Assembly: GCF_019399895.1 (NCBI RefSeq)
Contig: NC_091869.1
Coordinates: 3,968,001-4,032,000, forward strand
From: Cardiocondyla obscurior
Taxonomy: Eukaryota > Arthropoda > Insecta > Hymenoptera > Formicidae
DNA: 64,000 bases
Reading direction: 5' to 3'
This document shows, piece after piece, positions 1 to 9,470 of the stretch (its first letter is position 1; each line of letters begins with the position of its first letter). Position numbers and translations under genes: made by a program. The notes below the pieces were generated by a model. It had not been told where the DNA came from. It searched no databases and worked only from the letters and a program-made list of their open reading frames with translations.

Positions 1-508
1 ATCGCGGCCGTGCGGTGCGGTGCGTGCGTGCGTGCGTAGTGCGTGCTAGGAGAGAAGCGGGGGACGGCAATAAATTCAGAAGCGGATCGATCGTGCGGTG
101 CATCGCGCCCGACGGGCGACGTCGAAGACGACGACGCGGAGGAGAAGGAGGAGATTGACCGCCTAGGTTTCTAGGCTAACGCAGCCCGACGGTGGGAAGC
201 CGTCCGTTTTATCGTGCGCGGAGTGTCACGGAAAAGTGCGTCGGCCAGCCTCGACAGTAAACGAGAGAGAAGTAGAGGTATGCGTGTGAGTGTGTGCATG
301 CGTGTGAAAGGAAACGCGGGACGCGCGGGCGAGAGAGAAAAGGGAGCGAATGATGAGGCGATGAAGCGTTCCGTTTAGCGGTGATCATGATAGAGACGAC
401 TTGTATGTGTCTCGGATTTCCAGAGTACGCTCGTGGATGCAGCCACCTCGTCTTCGTTGAACGTGATCAGCACTATCGTCGCCGACGTAGCCGCCGCCAC
501 CGTCGCCG

Positions 509-586
<78 letters not shown>

Positions 587-1150
587 GCCTCCCTCTTCCT
601 CCCCCTGTGCGCGATCTGGAGTACCGCGTTCCCTGGACTGGAGCGAGCCTCGTTACACGTTTGTTCTGCGGCGAGGCTGCTTCCTACTCCGCAGGTGGTG
701 CGTAACGAGGCGGCGAAAAAAGATCCCGGAGAAAGAGAGCGAGATAGACGGCGAGATAAAGAGACAGGGAAAGAGCGGGGGCGAGGGGGAATGGAAAACG
801 GCGCGTTATCGGCCGTTCCCGAGCCCTTTGTCGATCGCCACGCCTTCGAGGCTGCGTTTGCGCCACGTTATTTGCGCAACAGTTGGAAGCTGGAATTTCG
901 TCTCCCCGAAAATCACCCCCGCACGCGGCCCAAGTAAGGAAGGGAGAAAACGACGCGCCGCACGCCGCGGTGGCTCGCCTTCCCGTTGTCGTGCACGAGG
1001 GACCCAGGAGTGGCTCGCTGGCTGGCTCGCACCACCACCGCCATCGCCTCCACTACCACCATCAGCCCCCCTTGCCCTTCCGTTTGTCGTGAGGGCCGGC
1101 CGTCGTCGACAGTCCGTGAATCGTGCGCACACATGGCCGATTGCCGTACG
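1..1150. other. GC-rich, CpG-rich island with possible 5' exon
   Basis: This stretch is dense in CpG and GC-rich triplets and contains purine-rich patches and the (GTC)n repeat. Open frames exist in five or six frames at once, as expected from stop-poor GC-rich DNA, so none is called as a protein. A possible + strand splice donor (GAG before gtatgc) lies near 278 and another (CAA before gtaagg) near 934. Such composition is typical of insect promoters and 5' UTRs. That it is a first exon is inference; no TATA box or clear initiator was found. Confidence 0.35.
511..580 (+). repeat. (GTC)23 trinucleotide microsatellite
   Basis: Seventy bases of uninterrupted GTC units are flanked by degenerate GCC and GTC copies (about 490-510 and 580-590). 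On the + strand it would read poly-Val, poly-Ser or poly-Arg depending on frame, and on the - strand poly-Asp, poly-Thr or poly-Arg. The array is pure, which suggests recent length change. It probably lies in untranslated or promoter DNA. Confidence 0.95.
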
Positions 1151-2470
1151 TTACATGCACTTATACGGGGTGTACCCGAAGACGTGCGCTTCCTTAGTGG
1201 CTAAGAAGCGAGACGAGGTTGTTGCGGTCGGTTTCGAGGTACCCGTCATTATCAGGCCAACGTGCGCGTAAAATTACCTATCGCAAGGCGGCTTGTTGTA
1301 AAGTCTGATTTCAGACTGGCCGATCGTGAATTTAGCTCGTTAACTTCGCCGCGGGTTAACGTTAGGGCGGTTTAAAAGGCTCTAAGAACCACGATTAAAT
1401 CTGGGAAACGATCGAGCTCGAGGGAAGAAGCGCGAAGGAAGCCCGCGACTACCGGCACATCCCGTCCACCCGCGTAATACGCCTGTATCGTTTCATATGC
1501 TAAATTTAACGACTGACCCGATCAATTAATGGGGGGCTCGGAAGCGTAGTTGCGTGGCGACGTTCGTTCCATTTTCTCCGCCTTCCGCGCGGAGCAATCG
1601 CAGACGCGCGTATGAATTTCTTACTCTTCCCTCTAATCGGCGATTCAAGATTTTAGACTCAGTCTCACGCAACACGCCGCCTCGCACCCCGCACGGAGGT
1701 GCATTCGACGCATCCATGCAGAGATCCCACTTCACGCATTGTTAAACGACGGCGTTTGCAAAATTATGCGAGCCCCTCGGCATCGAAGAAATAATTTGGC
1801 TCATTATGCTGTCAATATATCGATTGGACACGTTGCGACAAAATTATATATATCTCTTTTTTTTCTTTTTTTAACGACCCGCACTTTTCCAATTTGGCAT
1901 CGTAGATTAATCAGCCTGCTATTCGCGTTCGTAACCATCGGCACGTAAGTCGATTCGCGAACGATAGATAATAAGGACTCGTGGAAAAAAAAATTGCCCA
2001 CAAGAATGGCAAGCCCACCTTCTCTGTTCCCATTCCTGCGAGACTTTCGTCTATCCCGTGCGGCTCGGGCAATCAACGGGCATTTCCGAATGTTCCTTGA
2101 ATGTTCCGCGCGATACTCGTATCCAGCGTGCACTGCGGGTCTGAATGTTGAGGATTTCCTGATATCGCGTGCGAATCTAAATATGGGAACAGAAATGAAA
2201 CCTCAGGAAACACGTTTAATTTATAATTGCCGCAGAGTGAGTCACTAAAGTTTAAGAAGAGACCCGCAGTGCCACAGAACTCTAGGGTGACTGTTCTTTT
2301 CGACGAAAAAAAAAACTTTTTATTAGCTCGTAAACTGAAAAAAGAAGAGAAGAGTAACGTTGTTAATTAATGGTTATTAAAGTAGAGTTATTATTAATTA
2401 AGCTTGTAACGAGGGCTGGCAACTTAGAGCTGGTCATTCTATTCAGGGTGCTGGATACGAGGCGTGCAGA
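1151..2470. other. Non-coding AT-rich stretch
   Basis: Mixed to AT-rich DNA without a recognisable gene. The only notable signal is a + strand donor consensus (CAC before gtaagt) at 1,945, with no obvious matching exon start. Short poly-A and poly-T runs occur near 1,860 and 1,985. Confidence 0.6.
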
Positions 2471-2472
2471 TG

Positions 2473-2598
2473 CCGATCGACGGAGTCGTGGCTCCGTCAA
2501 TCGGGTCGTGAGAGACCCGGGAATTCCGCCGCTTCTCCGCCACCGCGGCATTCGACAATTCGATCGAAGCGCCAGCAATTTTTCCAGAGCGGCGGAAT
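2473..2598 (+). other. Cluster of nested inverted repeats
   Basis: Three stems lie close together. The arms 2473-2485 and 2492-2504 pair at 12 of 13 positions around a 6-base loop. Immediately next, 2502-2507 and 2514-2519 pair perfectly around 6 bases. A third pair, 2522-2532 with 2588-2598, is perfect over 11 bases (attccgccgct and its complement). The region is GC-rich and open in several frames. It could be structured 5' UTR RNA, part of a degenerate mobile element, or a cluster of paired protein sites. Confidence 0.6.
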
Positions 2599-2730
2599 CG
2601 CGGAGTCGCCACCCCGATCGCTGGTCCTTGCTGGGCCCGTTGCGCGGCCATGTAGCGCTCAACGCACACTTGGGTCTGTTGGGAGAAGGGCAAAAGGAGA
2701 AGCATCAGCAGCGGCCTTGAGACGGAATAG

Positions 2731-2781
2731 CAGCCAATCCCAAGCCCCTGCGCGCTAAAGGAGGAGGCGCGGGATTGGCTG
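2731..2781. promoter_or_regulatory. Paired inverted CCAAT boxes (NF-Y type promoter)
   Basis: Two perfect 11-base copies of cagccaatccc face each other (2731-2741, and its complement at 2771-2781) with 29 bases between them. CCAAT in an AGCCAATCC context is the preferred NF-Y site, and pairs near a start site are a known promoter arrangement. A GC-rich stretch ending in a strong donor at 2,879 follows, so transcription to the right is plausible. The opposite direction is equally possible from the motif alone. Confidence 0.5.
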
Positions 2782-2878
2782 AGCGTTCTCCACGATACCA
2801 ACCGCGACTTCCGGGCGCTTCCGGTCGGGACCACAGGCCGATTCCCCACAAGCGGCGGGCACAGGGGCCTCTGCCCTG
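2782..2878 (+). other. Candidate 5' (first) exon, + strand
   Basis: A GC-rich stretch just downstream of the CCAAT pair ends in CCCTG followed by gtgagt, a near-ideal 5' splice site (gt at 2879-2880). The 5' limit is not visible; the start given here is simply the end of the CCAAT pair. No coding function is claimed. It would be joined to the exon-like segment at 2993-3137 across a 114-nt intron. Confidence 0.35.
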
Positions 2879-2992
2879 GTGAGTTTAGCGTGCAGGTAAC
2901 GCCGATTCTTCTCTATTTCTTATTCTTTTTCTTCTTCCTCTTCTACTACTTCTACTTGTTTTTCGCCTCTCTCGCAAGCACTGTCCTCCCAG

Positions 2993-3137
2993 CACTCTCT
3001 TCGAACGGCAGCGGCAGCATCTGAGAATTGCAAGTAGGTGCCAATGCGCGATGACGAGCCGGTTCTTCTTCGCGAGGTCGTGAAAAGTCGAGATCCCTTG
3101 TATCATCGGTCGACGATCGAAATTTGGTGCAGTTTCG
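2993..3137 (+). other. Candidate internal exon, + strand, possibly start-codon bearing
   Basis: The left border follows a long pyrimidine tract (about 2,912-2,990, rich in TTCTTC) ending in cctcccag, a strong 3' splice site. The right border is TTTCG followed by gtgagt. Inside, an ATG at 3041 opens a frame (MRDDEPVLLR...) that runs to the donor and would leave one base to the next exon. Joining to the next candidate exon keeps the frame open (see 3316-3371). I recognise no family, so it may equally be 5' UTR with an upstream ORF. Confidence 0.35.
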
Positions 3138-3315
3138 GTGAGTTCAAAGAAATTATCCGGTGCCATAAACACGAAGAAGACCGACCGCCGGCCGATGGTC
3201 GCGTTCCTTTCTTCGTTGGTGTAATTTTTCGTACAAATTTACGATCGGTTTCGGAACGGTTTATTTCCAAACTAGATCTCGAGAAGGATTCAAAAAATTG
3301 TTAGTCCGTCTTCAG

Positions 3316-3371
3316 TTCTTAGTTCTGGAAAGAAACCGAGACTCGGGGGACGGTCGCAGGTCGGAGTGCTG
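3316..3371 (+). other. Candidate internal exon, + strand
   Basis: The segment is preceded by gtccgtcttcag and followed by gtgagt (GCTG before gtgagtg). Spliced to 3137 with one carried base, the frame from the ATG at 3041 continues through this exon (VLSSGKKPRLGG...) and ends in phase 0. Two of the three possible frames are open, so this is weak support. A continuation at the acceptor-like tgcgcgcag at 3942-3950 would reach a stop within about 20 codons, so the product would be short or an upstream ORF. Confidence 0.3.
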
Positions 3372-3722
3372 GTGAGTGTAAAATGTATCTTCCCGCGATT
3401 TGCAACGTTCAAATTAGAACTCTCCGAAATCGGACCGGTTTCGATTCTTCGCGGTTACCGCGCATAAGTACGCGATAACTAATACACCTTCTTCGGTGCA
3501 TCGCTATCACGAGCGAGACGTTCTCTCGCGCGGCGGTTGGCCGGCTGTTGCACTCCGCAAGTTCTCGGATCGGTGCGCGACCTCGAATTCAAGTCTTCCG
3601 AAGACGATTTCGCGTCTCTGACGTATCCCGGGATATTTCGATTTTTCGAAAGCCGACCCCGCATTTATCACGCCGTTTAGCAGGCTCCTCCTGAACGCAA
3701 CTCGACGGTGACTGTGCAGCGT

Positions 3723-3882
3723 ACAGGAAATCGATCTCTTGTTGTCCCGTTTTCTTTTCTTACGTATATCTTTTTTTTTCTTTTTTTTTTTTTTATAATT
3801 TGTCGCGCAAAATCCTCGATCCGGCGACTGGGTGAGACACACCCGGTACTTCATGTCGTGGCACAGGAAATCGATCTCTTGT
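3723..3882 (+). repeat. 20-bp exact direct repeat, 140 bp apart
   Basis: The 20-mer beginning acaggaaatcgat occurs at 3723-3742 and again at 3863-3882. Each copy is followed by a long T-rich tract and then a CGCGCA-containing stretch (about 3,802 and 3,946). This suggests a diverged 140-bp tandem duplication in which both the unique 20-mer and the following pyrimidine tract were copied. The second tract ends in a good splice-acceptor sequence near 3,950. Confidence 0.7.
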
Positions 3883-3950
3883 CAATTTTTCTTTCTTTTT
3901 TTTTATTTTTTTATATTTTTTTTATTACTTCTTCCCTTTTCCTGCGCGCA

Positions 3951-6480
3951 GAGAAACCCAGTGTTGCAGACTGCAGAGCGATTTTCGTTGCGACTGATGA
4001 ACCGCTGATAAATCGCTGACTCGCTATTATCATTTTCCTCTTAACCCGCGCCACACACAAGTACACGCAATCCTTGGTGTCGGCCCCTAATTTGTTTCTT
4101 TTTCGGAGGGCGGTACTGTGCTGTACACTTTGCGGCTGCGATACATTACATTTGGTCCAGCCGACTGTTCACATCTTTTTCACCCTCGGTCCTTCCAGCG
4201 CACATAAAACCAACGCTTCGGCTAATTTTTACTCTGTGCAGCTTGATTCAGTTTATATCAATAAAAAATAAAAAAAAAGAACGAGAAAAAAAAGAACAGA
4301 GCCTCAGACAATTACTCATATAAACTCACGGGCGAGTACTTGTGGTTAGGGCTGCTGCATTGTATGATGTATATATTACATATATATGCGTGAAAATTAC
4401 CATATATTATATACTTCCAACTGCACGTACACTTCATTATCGGCACTCCCCTTGCGGAATGAAAGCCTCCTTAGAATATACACGCTCTTTGCTAAGTAGT
4501 GCCGTACCTTTAATCATGTCGACGTAAGTTTACGGCCGTGAGAGTGCGGCGCGGGGTGCCCATAACTCAATCCTGCTGCATCTGCGCTAACGATCGACCG
4601 TAAGACGTCCCCACGACTCACGAGGTCTCGGAAGCAGAAGACGAGGTCGATATATGTATATATATATATGTGTGTGTGTGTATGTATGCGTGTGTGTATG
4701 TATCATCGAGCGGATTTTGCGAACAAGCTTCACCTTCTCGCGTCTCCATTAAATTTTCTAAAAAAAAAAAAAAAAAAGTCAAAAATAAAGTCAATTCGCG
4801 TGGTGACAATATCAATCGTGACTTCGAGACCTTTTCGTAAAGCTAGATCGAGCAACGTAAAGGAAATCGTCTGCAAAGCGTGAAATTCGAACGACGAAGG
4901 TATCTTCACGCGACTGTCGGTCGTGATCTCGCGCGGCAACTTCCGGCATTCGTTTGACGTTCTTTACGAGGTAACCGTGTTGGAAAGTGTGTCGAGGGAT
5001 GGAACAAATAATTTCCCTTTCGACACTGTTTGGCGACGCGATCGTGGAAACCGTGTCGTCCACGTTTACCTTTCGTTCGCCGCTTGGTGAGCCGGTACGT
5101 TTATTAAGAGAGAACACGTGAGTTTACCTGCCCGCGAAAAAAATGTCTGGATTAAATTGGAATTTCTTGTAACCTTCCGAGAGTAGAATTTGTAACTCGC
5201 AAGTATATTTCGTTTGCCACTTTGTTAGATAATATTTCACGGTGAATCGCCGAAGAATATTTTCAGCAATCACATTTTAACCGCAGTTATATAAAGTTAA
5301 AAAAATTATTAAACTGATAATACGTTACCAGTAATACAAAAAAAAAAAAAAAAAAGAGGAAGAAATAATTTTTCCATTTTATTTTAAACAATTTTATAGA
5401 ATTTCATGAAGTGGCTGAGAATTGTAGCTTATTTTGGCACTGGGATTTAATTAACGCCAAATTTTTTATACGCCGAAGTTATTCTTTCGCTGCGCTTTTT
5501 TTTATATTTAGCGCGGACCGGATAAAAAATATCGTATGTGCAAAATGTGACTCGAAAATCGGTTTCGGAGCTGTGCACCTGGTGCTCTGGCGAGCGATCG
5601 CGCGGCGTGTCGCTTCTAAACGCGCGTCGGCAAAAAGAGCAGCGGGTCCGAAGTAGAAAGGTGAAAGCGCGAATCGAACAATCGAACAGAATCCGGTCGC
5701 GATATCTCTCCCTGGTCCGATTGCTCCCGGCAGCCTTGATCGACTCCGCGATTCCGCTTCTGCGATCGTAATCGCCGTCGACCCGACGACGTTCAAAGGC
5801 GACAAATATCAAATGAACGTTAGATCTGTCCGCGGCTAAAACAAGAACGACGCCAAGTTTCTTCGGAATATATCGAGAGGAGACCGCGAGAACGCATCTC
5901 CGGAGTTTCCAAGCGCAGCTTTCGACATCGGCTCTTCCGCCGTGACGCTTCAACCTTGGAATTAAATCCCCGCTTGAGGTCCACTTGAAATTAATCGCGT
6001 GGAACAACGCGTCGCGTTATCCGCTTACGCTGCCGGAGCTTAACTAGCCACTTCTGCTTTCAATGCTGAAGTAATTCTCGAAAGCCGGGACGTTGCGTGG
6101 GGCGAGATAACTCGTGTAGAGGCACAAAGCTTCAGGGATAGATCGGCATCGCGACGTGATGAGTTACAAGAAAGACGTATTATCGTTTGAGGACAATTAG
6201 CGGATTCTGGTGCGATTGGACCTCTATCTTTTCCCATGGGGCGGTGATTCCTGCCAATTAGATCGCGACCGGAGATCGTATTGCATTATTCGAACATATG
6301 AGCCGAAATGTCGTTAACTCGTTTAATTGCTATTCGCGTGCCTGACAGAGGGGAGGAAGGGGGCGGAAGACAGCGGAGGTGGGAAGGACTCGCGTGCGAG
6401 CCGGCGATTCTGAATGAAATTTATTCGGCGGCGGAAGCTATGCCGCAAGTGCGCGCGGCGCGCTTCTGAGAAAATAAACT
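3951..6480. other. Non-coding stretch
   Basis: No gene recognised. It holds A-rich runs at about 4,265-4,300 and a TA/TG microsatellite at 4,645-4,705. Poly-A of 17-18 lies near 4,760 and of about 16 near 5,340. Strong + strand donor motifs sit at 4,524 (CGAC before gtaagt) and 5,111 (ACAC before gtgagt). Open frames here overlap in both strands and show no recognisable protein. Confidence 0.6.
4645..4705 (+). repeat. Compound (TA)n(TG)n microsatellite
   Basis: Alternating TA, TG and TATG units run with small interruptions. They occur in otherwise non-coding DNA. Confidence 0.85.
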
Positions 6481-7320
6481 CTCCCGCGCGCGATCTCGAA
6501 CTTCCTCCGGGTTCTCCTCATTGAAGCCGACCGGTCTCGTTTCTATCGCTCGTTCGCGGCGTCGTGTCACAAAGAAGCGGGCGAGCGAAAGGGGGCGGAT
6601 AGATCGCGCGCAATTCGCCTCGCAAGATGATGGGGGAAAAAAAAAACGAAAGGAAAGCCAGGATATACGCGTCCAGGGGAAAAAAGGGGCGAGAGAGGAA
6701 GGAGAGGCGCGCCGGGGCGAACGGGATATCGAATATGTTTTTTCTTTCCTTCTTTTATTATTATTTTTTTTTTTGTGCTTTGCGGCCCCTTCTCCCGTCT
6801 CTTCCTCATACGCGTATATTGATTTTTAGAAATTCTTCGCGAGACGGCCGAACGAGCGCGCGAAGCGCACCGGCCGTAAGAGCGGCGCGACGAGGCGCGG
6901 CGAGGGAGAAGGAAGGCTCGGGGAAGGGAAGAAGCGGCGCGCGAGCCACCCACGGCCGCGGCGTCGGCCGCCTTAGGGCGAGCGAGCGCGCGGAGAGGGA
7001 TATCCTTGATGCGAGCGAATCTGCATTATTCGTGAGAGGGATCCGGGCAGAGTCAGAGGGAAGAGGGGACGAGGAGAGCGATCGAGCGGCTCGGCAGATG
7101 CGGGGGTAATCGTAACATCCGTCTTTGCGAGGCTGCAAATCGTAATGCTGCAAAACGTACGCGCCGGAAAAGCCGCGAGGTTAGAGTATTCGCGCGCGAG
7201 TATCAAAAGTCAGACGCGCGAAAAACAAAGAAAAAGATGGAAGGAAAGAAAAAAATTCCCTACGATATTGTTTCAACAAATCCGTGGGAGACGGGAAGAA
7301 ATATTTTAACTCTTCGGTGC
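6481..7320. other. Purine-rich left half of CpG island A
   Basis: The + strand is strongly G+A rich (6,560-6,725 and 6,840-7,090), broken by a T-rich patch at 6,737-6,785. CpG is frequent. Together with the pyrimidine-rich stretch to the right it forms a purine-to-pyrimidine switch. No protein-coding gene is called; the open frames are Arg/Ser/Gly-rich and occur in several frames. Confidence 0.55.
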
Positions 7321-8361
7321 GTTAGGCCTAACTGTGCGCTCTAGTCGGCACTGCTGCTCTCTTGGTCGAGAGCAATCGAAGGCAGTCGAAGCCGTCCGAG
7401 CGCGTGATCGGCGCGCGGTGGAGGCACGACGGGTGGAGGGAACACAAGCGCGCCCCCTGCCTATCCCTACTATGCGCCTTGTTCTTCCCCCACTCAGTTG
7501 TGACGAAGCCGTCGTTTCTCTCGTTCGTACGGTCGGCTCCTCCGCTCTCTCTCTGCCACGGCGTCTTTTTTCTCCGTCTCGCGCGCTCCCTCTCCTCGTC
7601 GTCTTGCGGCGATCTCGCTCGCACCCGCGGAGCCTGCAACGGTCGTTCTTAACGTCAAACCACTTAGGGCCGCGGACCTCGGCAGTCAGTCGATCTTTCC
7701 TAGCGGCGGCATTCCGGCATTTTCCACCTGATCGCGCGCGCGAGCGGTCCGGCAAACGCCATTTTGATCGTCGTTACGTCGCCGTCGTCACCGTCATCGT
7801 CCACTCACGCGTCGAGCGAGTGAGACAGGAGTCTCGTGCGTGAAGCACACGGAGCACGTTCGCATGTGCACGACCGCGCGGCGCGTCGTCTCGCAGCAAC
7901 ATCTGACGGTAGTTTCGGTTTGAAAAAGAGAAAAGAGAAAAAAAAAGATAAAACAAAGTAACAGGAACTGTACAACGTGACCGTACAAACTGCCGCATAC
8001 ACTGGCAGCCGTGACACGCGTTATCAGTGCGGTGCCGATTTGATTTCCGTTTTCTCTCCTTTCTTTAACAACTCGTTTCTTCGCCACGCTGAAAAGGAGA
8101 GAGAGACAAAACACGGCGGCCCACGCGTCAGACAAGGAGCGCCGAGCCGAACGGTCGTCGGGTGTTGTTTTTCGGTCGCGCGGACTCACGTCGCGAGTCA
8201 CTCGCGGAGAAAAAGAGTGCGTGACCCCGCGTGTGTGTGATCACCATCGGCGACAACGAGCGGCAGCGTCACACGGTGCTTCTCCACGGCGTTCCTACTA
8301 TAATCCTCCCGCTGGCGCGTTCTCACCGGCAGGCACGAGCGGAGCCGGACCCGCAGAGAGC
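7321..8361 (+). promoter_or_regulatory. Candidate promoter and 5' exon ending at a strong donor
   Basis: The + strand is CT-rich from about 7,440. Initiator-like TCAGT sequences occur at about 7,494 and 7,687. A GC-rich leader follows and ends at 8361 with GAGAGC before gtgagtact, one of the best donor matches in the window. A GCCATTTTG motif (YY1/Pho-like core) lies near 7,759. The layout fits an alternative first exon of a + strand gene. The transcription start cannot be fixed from sequence. Confidence 0.4.
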
Positions 8362-9470
8362 GTGAGTACTTACGCAAATCTACGCAATTCGGTGTGTGTC
8401 GCGTTTCGATGCCGTTCTTCGGCATCCCCGCTACCCTTCCCGTTGCCGCCCCCGTTTCCCCGCCGCGTTCGTCCCCTCGTCCCCACGCGCGCGACGCCTG
8501 CACTCACGCACGCACGCACGCTCGCTCACAATAAAATCTTGTTTTTTTCCGCCTCCGAGGCGCACCGCCTGCCATGTTTGACCGGCGTCTCTCTCTCCCC
8601 ATTTCATTCCGTCTCCATGTCTCTGTCCAGCGTTCCCCGCGCGCGCTTTCCCCCGGCCCTCCCCCTTTCATTCTGCCGCACAATTGTGCCCTCTTTCTCT
8701 GTCGCTCGCTACGTCGGCTTCCCTCCGTGTCTCCCTTTCGCTATCTCCGCTCCCTTCCGTCGGGTGCGCGTGTCACGAGGGCGATCGCGAAATTCGTCGG
8801 CACGCCGCGGTACCGCGATGTTGACAACCGAAGACGACGGCGGCTGTCAAGCTCGCCTCCTCCTCCTCTCCCCCCGCCGGCCGCTTTCCTCCGCGCCGTC
8901 TTCATTGACGCGCTCTCTCGCGTGTTGTTTATCCGTTTTCTGCGTAATTCGTGCGTGCGCCGGGGGACTCCGGGCGGCGGAAGGCGACACTTGGAGGAAG
9001 GGACGCGGGTGGGCGGTTGCGTGGTGGGAGCGCGTCGACGAGAGAAAAATAATACGGGTCGGCGTGGTGCCCCCGCGGCACTCGGCGACTCCCGCGCGTG
9101 TGTGCGCGCTCGTGAATGTGTGGCGCGCGTTTCTTACGCGTTTCCCGTTTCCTTTCGGGTAGCCTGCTCCGCGGGAGGGAAAGAGAGGAGAGTGCTCCTC
9201 TCTCGCGTGCGACTCTCGCGGCGCGAACTTCAGCGTGATAATCTCCCTTCTTCCCTGTCTCGGTCCCGTCCCTCTCCTTCTCCGTCGCGCATCTTTATCT
9301 TGGAGAAACTGCATGACTGTTACACAGCGCGAATTATTTCGCTACGAGACAAAGAGAAACGTTTGGCTTCCGGCGCTCACACGTGGAACAACTCGGCTTA
9401 CGAATGTAAAGCTATTGTAATCGGCTTGCCGCGGATTTATGCGAATTTGAACGTCTGAGGACGCTACGCG
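8362..9470. other. Pyrimidine-rich right half of CpG island A
   Basis: CT-rich on the + strand (8,400-8,770, 8,850-8,940, 9,240-9,300) and rich in CpG. Open frames of 294-313 codons exist here in more than one frame. They are composed of Arg, Ser, Pro and Leu from CT-rich repeats, so they are treated as non-coding. It probably lies in an intron just after the donor at 8,362. Confidence 0.5.

Noticed and set aside
381..1271. 296-codon + strand frame with a long poly-Arg run
   Set aside because: The poly-Arg is the (GTC)n array read in one frame; other frames are open as well and the rest is low-complexity Arg/Ser.
8221..9458. 313- and 294-codon overlapping + strand frames
   Set aside because: Both lie in CT-rich CpG DNA, overlap in different frames and are made of Arg/Ser/Pro/Leu repeats; no domain recognised.
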